Translations under genes and position numbers: made by a program
Shown: piece by piece, positions 60,888 through 64,000 of the stretch
Numbering within the stretch: the stretch's first letter is position 1
Layout: each line of letters opens with the position of its first letter
Assembly: GCF_013128195.2 (NCBI RefSeq)
Contig: NZ_CP053452.2
Coordinates: 4,216,001 to 4,280,000 of the forward strand
Direction of reading: 5' to 3'
Source: Frigoriglobus tundricola
GTDB lineage: Bacteria; Planctomycetota; Planctomycetia; Gemmatales; Gemmataceae
Length of the DNA: 64,000 bases
Notes under the pieces: generated by a model
Databases searched by the model: none
The model's input: the letters and a program-made list of their open reading frames with translations, nothing else
Told to the model about the DNA's origin: nothing

Positions 60888-63815
60888 ATGTCCCGTTCCC
60901 ATGCTCGCTTTCGGCGGCCGCGGTTCCCGTGGCTCCTCGCGCTCCTCTGTGCCCTCCCGGTCGGGCTGCTCGGGGCCGCCCCGACGAGCCCGCTCGTGCT
61001 GTTCGGCGCGGGGTGGGAGCCGTTCGGGTTCGTCACGTCGGGCGCGTACGGGTTCGGTGAAAAACTCGGCCTGCTCGCCTGCCTTCTGGTCGCCGTTGGC
61101 GGGTTGGGCTATTCCGTCTGGCTGATGAAGCAGGTGTACGCGGCCGACACCGGCACGCCCGCGATGCAGAAGGTGGCCCTGGCCGTTCGCGAGGGGGCGA
61201 ACGCGTACCTGCGGCGGCAGTTCACCGTCGTCGGCGTGCTCATCGTGGTGCTCACCGGCGTCATCATCGCCGCCAAGTGGCCGTGGCACGTCGAACCCGG
61301 CATGCACTCGTCCGCCGAACTACAAACCATCGCGATCGGCCGCGGGATCGCGTTCCTGATGGGGGCGCTGTTCTCGGCCGGGGTCGGGTTCACCGGTATG
61401 CGGCTCGCCACGGCCGGCAACTTGCGGGTCGCCGCCGCCGCGCGCGTCGACTTCGGCACCGCGATGCGGCTGGCGTACCGCACCGGCACCATCACCGGCA
61501 TGTTCACCTGCGGCCTCGGCCTGCTCGGCGGCACGCTCATCCTGCTGGCGTTCGGGGAACTGGCCTACGAGATCCTCATCGGCTACGGGTTCGGCGGGTC
61601 GCTGCTCGCGCTGTTCATGCGCGTCGGCGGGGGCATCTACACGAAGGCCGCGGACGTGGGCGCGGACCTCGTCGGCAAGGTGGAGCAGGCCATCGCCGAG
61701 GACGACCCGCGGAACGCCGCGACCATCGCCGACAACGTCGGCGACAACGTCGGCGACTGCGCCGGCATGGCGGCCGACGTGTTCGAGAGCTACTCGGTCA
61801 CGCTGGTCGCGGCGGTCATGCTCGGGTACGCGGCGTTCGGGTACAAGGGGATGCTGTTCCCGCTCATGGTGCAGGCGGTCGGGGTGGTCGGCAGCGTCAT
61901 CAGCACGGCCCTGGTCGGGCGGGGGATCACGAGCGGGAACAGCGCGGTCGCGATGCGGTCCATCAACCGCGGGTTCTGGCGCAGCGCCGTCATCGGCACC
62001 GCGGGCTTCATGCTGCTGGGCGCGATCTACCTGCGGTTCGACGCGGCGTACATCGTCGAGCGCGCGATCGACAAGGGCATGTACCAGGAACTGTACGACA
62101 ACGCGGCGCTCCGCGCCGAGCTGAAGCTCGACCGCTCGGGGCCGCAGAGCGTGGCCGAACAGGTGCGGAAGCTGCGGGAGCTGCGGAGCGGCCCGGAGCG
62201 GAACTCCGAGAGCACGCTCCGGGCGGAGGAGCAGGTGGACAAGTACCGCCTCGACGCGCTGGCCGCGTGGCGGAAGCTGTCCGCCGCGGACCGGGCGAAG
62301 GTCGCGGACCTGGCGTTCACCGAAATCGACCTGACGCCCGACGAGTTCGCGCGGCTGAGGGTCCGCGGCGTGGAGCGCACCGGCGACAAGAAGTACGAGG
62401 TGACCCCGCTCGAACTGGCGCAGGCCCGCTACCACGTCCCGCTCGCGCCGGGCGTCAACTTCCGCGTCGTCCTCTGCTGCCTCATCGGCATCCTCCTGGC
62501 CGTCGCGCTCAACAAGTGTACCGAATACTGGACCAGCACCGAGTACAGTCCGGTGCGGGAGGTGGTGCGGGCCAGCCGCACCGGTCACGCGACCAACATC
62601 ATCTCGGGCCTCGCGCTCGGTCTCGAAAGCTCCGTGTGGGCGGTGCTCCTCATCTCGACGGCCATCCTCGGATCGGTGGCCGTGTGCAACGATTCGCAGA
62701 ACCTGCTGTACATGGCGTTCGGCGTCGCCATGTGCGGCATCGGGATGCTCACGCTCACCGGCGACACGATCAGCATGGACGTGTTCGGCCCGATCGCCGA
62801 CAACGCCAACGGCATCGGCGAAATGGCCTTCAACCGTAACGCCGCCGGAAAGGATCTGAAAGCGGGCGATCCCGGCTTCATGAGCGACGCGGAGGTCGTG
62901 GCGGCGCGGCAGATCCTCGCGGACCTCGACGCCGTCGGCAACACCACGAAGGCCATCACCAAGGGCATCGCCATCGGCTCGGCGGTGATCGCGGCCGTGT
63001 CGCTGTTCGCCAGCTTCATCGCGGTTCTGGTGACCGGCAGCGAGGAGAAGATCGGGCAGTTGCTCATCGGCGACTTCACCGCCGGCGCGTCGAAGCTCAC
63101 CGTGGCCGAGCCGCTGGTGTTCATCGGCATGCTCATCGGCGGCGCGGTGCCGTTTTTGTTCAGCGCCATGACGATCCGGGCGGTCGGGCGGGCCGCGTAC
63201 CTGATCGTGTTCGAGTGCCGCAAGCAGTTCCGCGACCCCGAGATCATGGCCGGGACGAAGACGCCCGACTACGGCCGCGTGGTGGACATCTGCACGTACA
63301 CGGCCCAGCACGAGCTGATCGGCCCCGGCCTGTTGGCGATCGGCACGCCGCTGGTCGTCGGGTTCCTGCTCGGGCCGTTCGCGCTGGGCGGGTTTTTGGC
63401 GGGCATGATCCTGAGCGGCCAGCTCCTGGCGGTGTTCATGTCCAACGCCGGCGGCGCGTGGGACAACGCGAAGAAGATGATCGAGGACGAGCCGAAGGAC
63501 AAGGAGCGGAACACGGGCAAGGGGAGCGAGAAGCACAAGGCGAGCGTGACCGGGGACACCGTGGGCGACCCGCTCAAGGACACGAGCGGCCCGGCGATCA
63601 ACCCGCTCATCAAGGTGATGAACATGGTGAGCCTGCTGGCCCTGCCGCTGGTGATCCTCCACAACGTGAAGGACGGCACCGGCAACCCGGTGGTCGGCCT
63701 GTTGGTGGCGGCGGTCGCGGCCCTGGCGGTCGGCTGGGCGTGGTGGCAGTCGAAGCAGGACAACACGGCGACGATGAACGCGATGGATCAGGCGCCGCCG
63801 ACCCAAGGGAAGTGA
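60888..63815 (+). CDS. hppA: Membrane-bound H+-translocating pyrophosphatase, enlarged
   Basis: A 975-residue membrane pyrophosphatase, which couples PPi hydrolysis to ion pumping across the inner membrane. The active site is GGGIYTKAADVGADLVGKVE near residue 250 and NAATIADNVGDNVGDCAGMA near residue 280. GNTTKAITKG near residue 685 has Lys where K+-dependent enzymes have Ala, pointing to the K+-independent proton-pumping class. The family is usually about 670-770 residues. The extra length is an N-terminal extension with one or two helices and a charged segment of about 120 residues (about 390-510, AELKLDRSGPQSVAEQVRKL...) between helices. A C-terminal charged loop (about 860-900) is also long. 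ATG at 60888 follows AGGA. Confidence 0.9.
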   Translation: MSRSHARFRRPRFPWLLALLCALPVGLLGAAPTSPLVLFGAGWEPFGFVTSGAYGFGEKLGLLACLLVAVGGLGYSVWLMKQVYAADTGTPAMQKVALAVREGANAYLRRQFTVVGVLIVVLTGVIIAAKWPWHVEPGMHSSAELQTIAIGRGIAFLMGALFSAGVGFTGMRLATAGNLRVAAAARVDFGTAMRLAYRTGTITGMFTCGLGLLGGTLILLAFGELAYEILIGYGFGGSLLALFMRVGGGIYTKAADVGADLVGKVEQAIAEDDPRNAATIADNVGDNVGDCAGMAADVFESYSVTLVAAVMLGYAAFGYKGMLFPLMVQAVGVVGSVISTALVGRGITSGNSAVAMRSINRGFWRSAVIGTAGFMLLGAIYLRFDAAYIVERAIDKGMYQELYDNAALRAELKLDRSGPQSVAEQVRKLRELRSGPERNSESTLRAEEQVDKYRLDALAAWRKLSAADRAKVADLAFTEIDLTPDEFARLRVRGVERTGDKKYEVTPLELAQARYHVPLAPGVNFRVVLCCLIGILLAVALNKCTEYWTSTEYSPVREVVRASRTGHATNIISGLALGLESSVWAVLLISTAILGSVAVCNDSQNLLYMAFGVAMCGIGMLTLTGDTISMDVFGPIADNANGIGEMAFNRNAAGKDLKAGDPGFMSDAEVVAARQILADLDAVGNTTKAITKGIAIGSAVIAAVSLFASFIAVLVTGSEEKIGQLLIGDFTAGASKLTVAEPLVFIGMLIGGAVPFLFSAMTIRAVGRAAYLIVFECRKQFRDPEIMAGTKTPDYGRVVDICTYTAQHELIGPGLLAIGTPLVVGFLLGPFALGGFLAGMILSGQLLAVFMSNAGGAWDNAKKMIEDEPKDKERNTGKGSEKHKASVTGDTVGDPLKDTSGPAINPLIKVMNMVSLLALPLVILHNVKDGTGNPVVGLLVAAVAALAVGWAWWQSKQDNTATMNAMDQAPPTQGK

Positions 63816-63851
63816 CGCACCGCGCGGAGGTGGGCATTGTCCTCTCGAATG

Positions 63852-63877
63852 CGTTCGCGCCACACGCGGCGCGAACG
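63852..63877 (+). terminator. GC-rich hairpin after hppA
   Basis: CGTTCGCGCC (63852-63861) and GGCGCGAACG (63868-63877) form a perfect 10-bp stem with a 6-base loop, 36 bases past the stop. No T-run follows. It is the probable 3' end of the hppA mRNA. From here to 64000 nothing else is recognised. Confidence 0.5.
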
Positions 63878-64000
63878 TGAGGGCATCGCGTGAAACTGGC
63901 CGTAAAGGGCGCGTAAGACGCGGCGTCCGGTTCGGGATCGTCGTCATCACGCTCCGCGTGATGTGCCCGGCCCCACGCGGTTCGTCAGCGACACACGTCC

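Overview
The window is high-GC bacterial DNA that reads as a planctomycete of the Gemmata group (Gemmataceae). This is inferred from family content, since no rRNA is present. Supporting signs are several Ser/Thr kinases with accessory domains, a giant beta-strand-repeat/FG-GAP protein carrying the LEDRTVP leader motif, a TIGR03067-type domain, paired Uma2 nucleases, WD40 genes, a protein of the Gemmata-type 'TEAEW...HVRGCWV' family, and IS1595 and IS66 transposases.

Layout. 0-6.2 kb: 2OG-Fe(II) oxygenase, N-formylglutamate amidohydrolase-like protein, then a minus-strand inorganic-carbon cluster (DUF2294/MpsC-like gene, SbtA-type bicarbonate permease, Tat-exported beta-carbonic anhydrase) downstream of a LeuC-type dehydratase. 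6.2-12.4 kb: pRiA4b ORF3-like protein, two tandem Uma2 genes (one without a normal start codon), TruD, a transposase relic and a serine beta-lactamase-like hydrolase. 12.7-25.1 kb: cytochrome c/monooxygenase-like/redoxin fusion, WD40 protein, a ~2100-residue repeat protein flanked by WD40 debris, and a kinase plus PilZ-like pair that looks like one gene split by two 1-base deletions. 25.1-30.7 kb: membrane protein, PPC-domain protein, a small HMA-domain lipoprotein, O-methyltransferase, dapA, DUF2784. 30.9-39.6 kb: phosphofructokinase, histidine kinase, retropepsin-like protein, diguanylate cyclase, mscL, a probable pseudokinase. 39.8-51.1 kb: IS1595 element, SEC-C/TPR protein, Gfo/Idh oxidoreductase, tiny His-rich lipoprotein, TMTC-like membrane protein, sulfotransferase, IS66 transposase. 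51.2-56.4 kb: POTRA protein, WaaA-like transferase and a PP2C / dual-specificity phosphatase / aminotransferase-IV operon. 56.4-64 kb: bestrophin-like channel translationally coupled to a kinase fused to a urea/amide-type periplasmic binding domain, a second beta-carbonic anhydrase, and an enlarged H+-pyrophosphatase behind a CRP-type palindrome.

The most striking item is the small ORF at 28030-28389. It is a heavy-metal-associated (HMA) lipoprotein in which both cysteines of the metal-binding MTCxxC motif are encoded by in-frame TGA. A hairpin with a G-initial loop starts 16 nt after the second TGA, as expected of a bacterial SECIS. The best reading is a two-selenocysteine (UxxU) metal-binding protein that ordinary gene calling would miss or truncate. 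Other points of interest are the inorganic-carbon cluster with terminator-like leaders, the receptor kinase coupled to a channel, and an in-frame palindromic repeat inside the waaA-like gene.

Several small palindromic repeat families are dispersed between genes. No tRNA, rRNA or CRISPR array was recognised.
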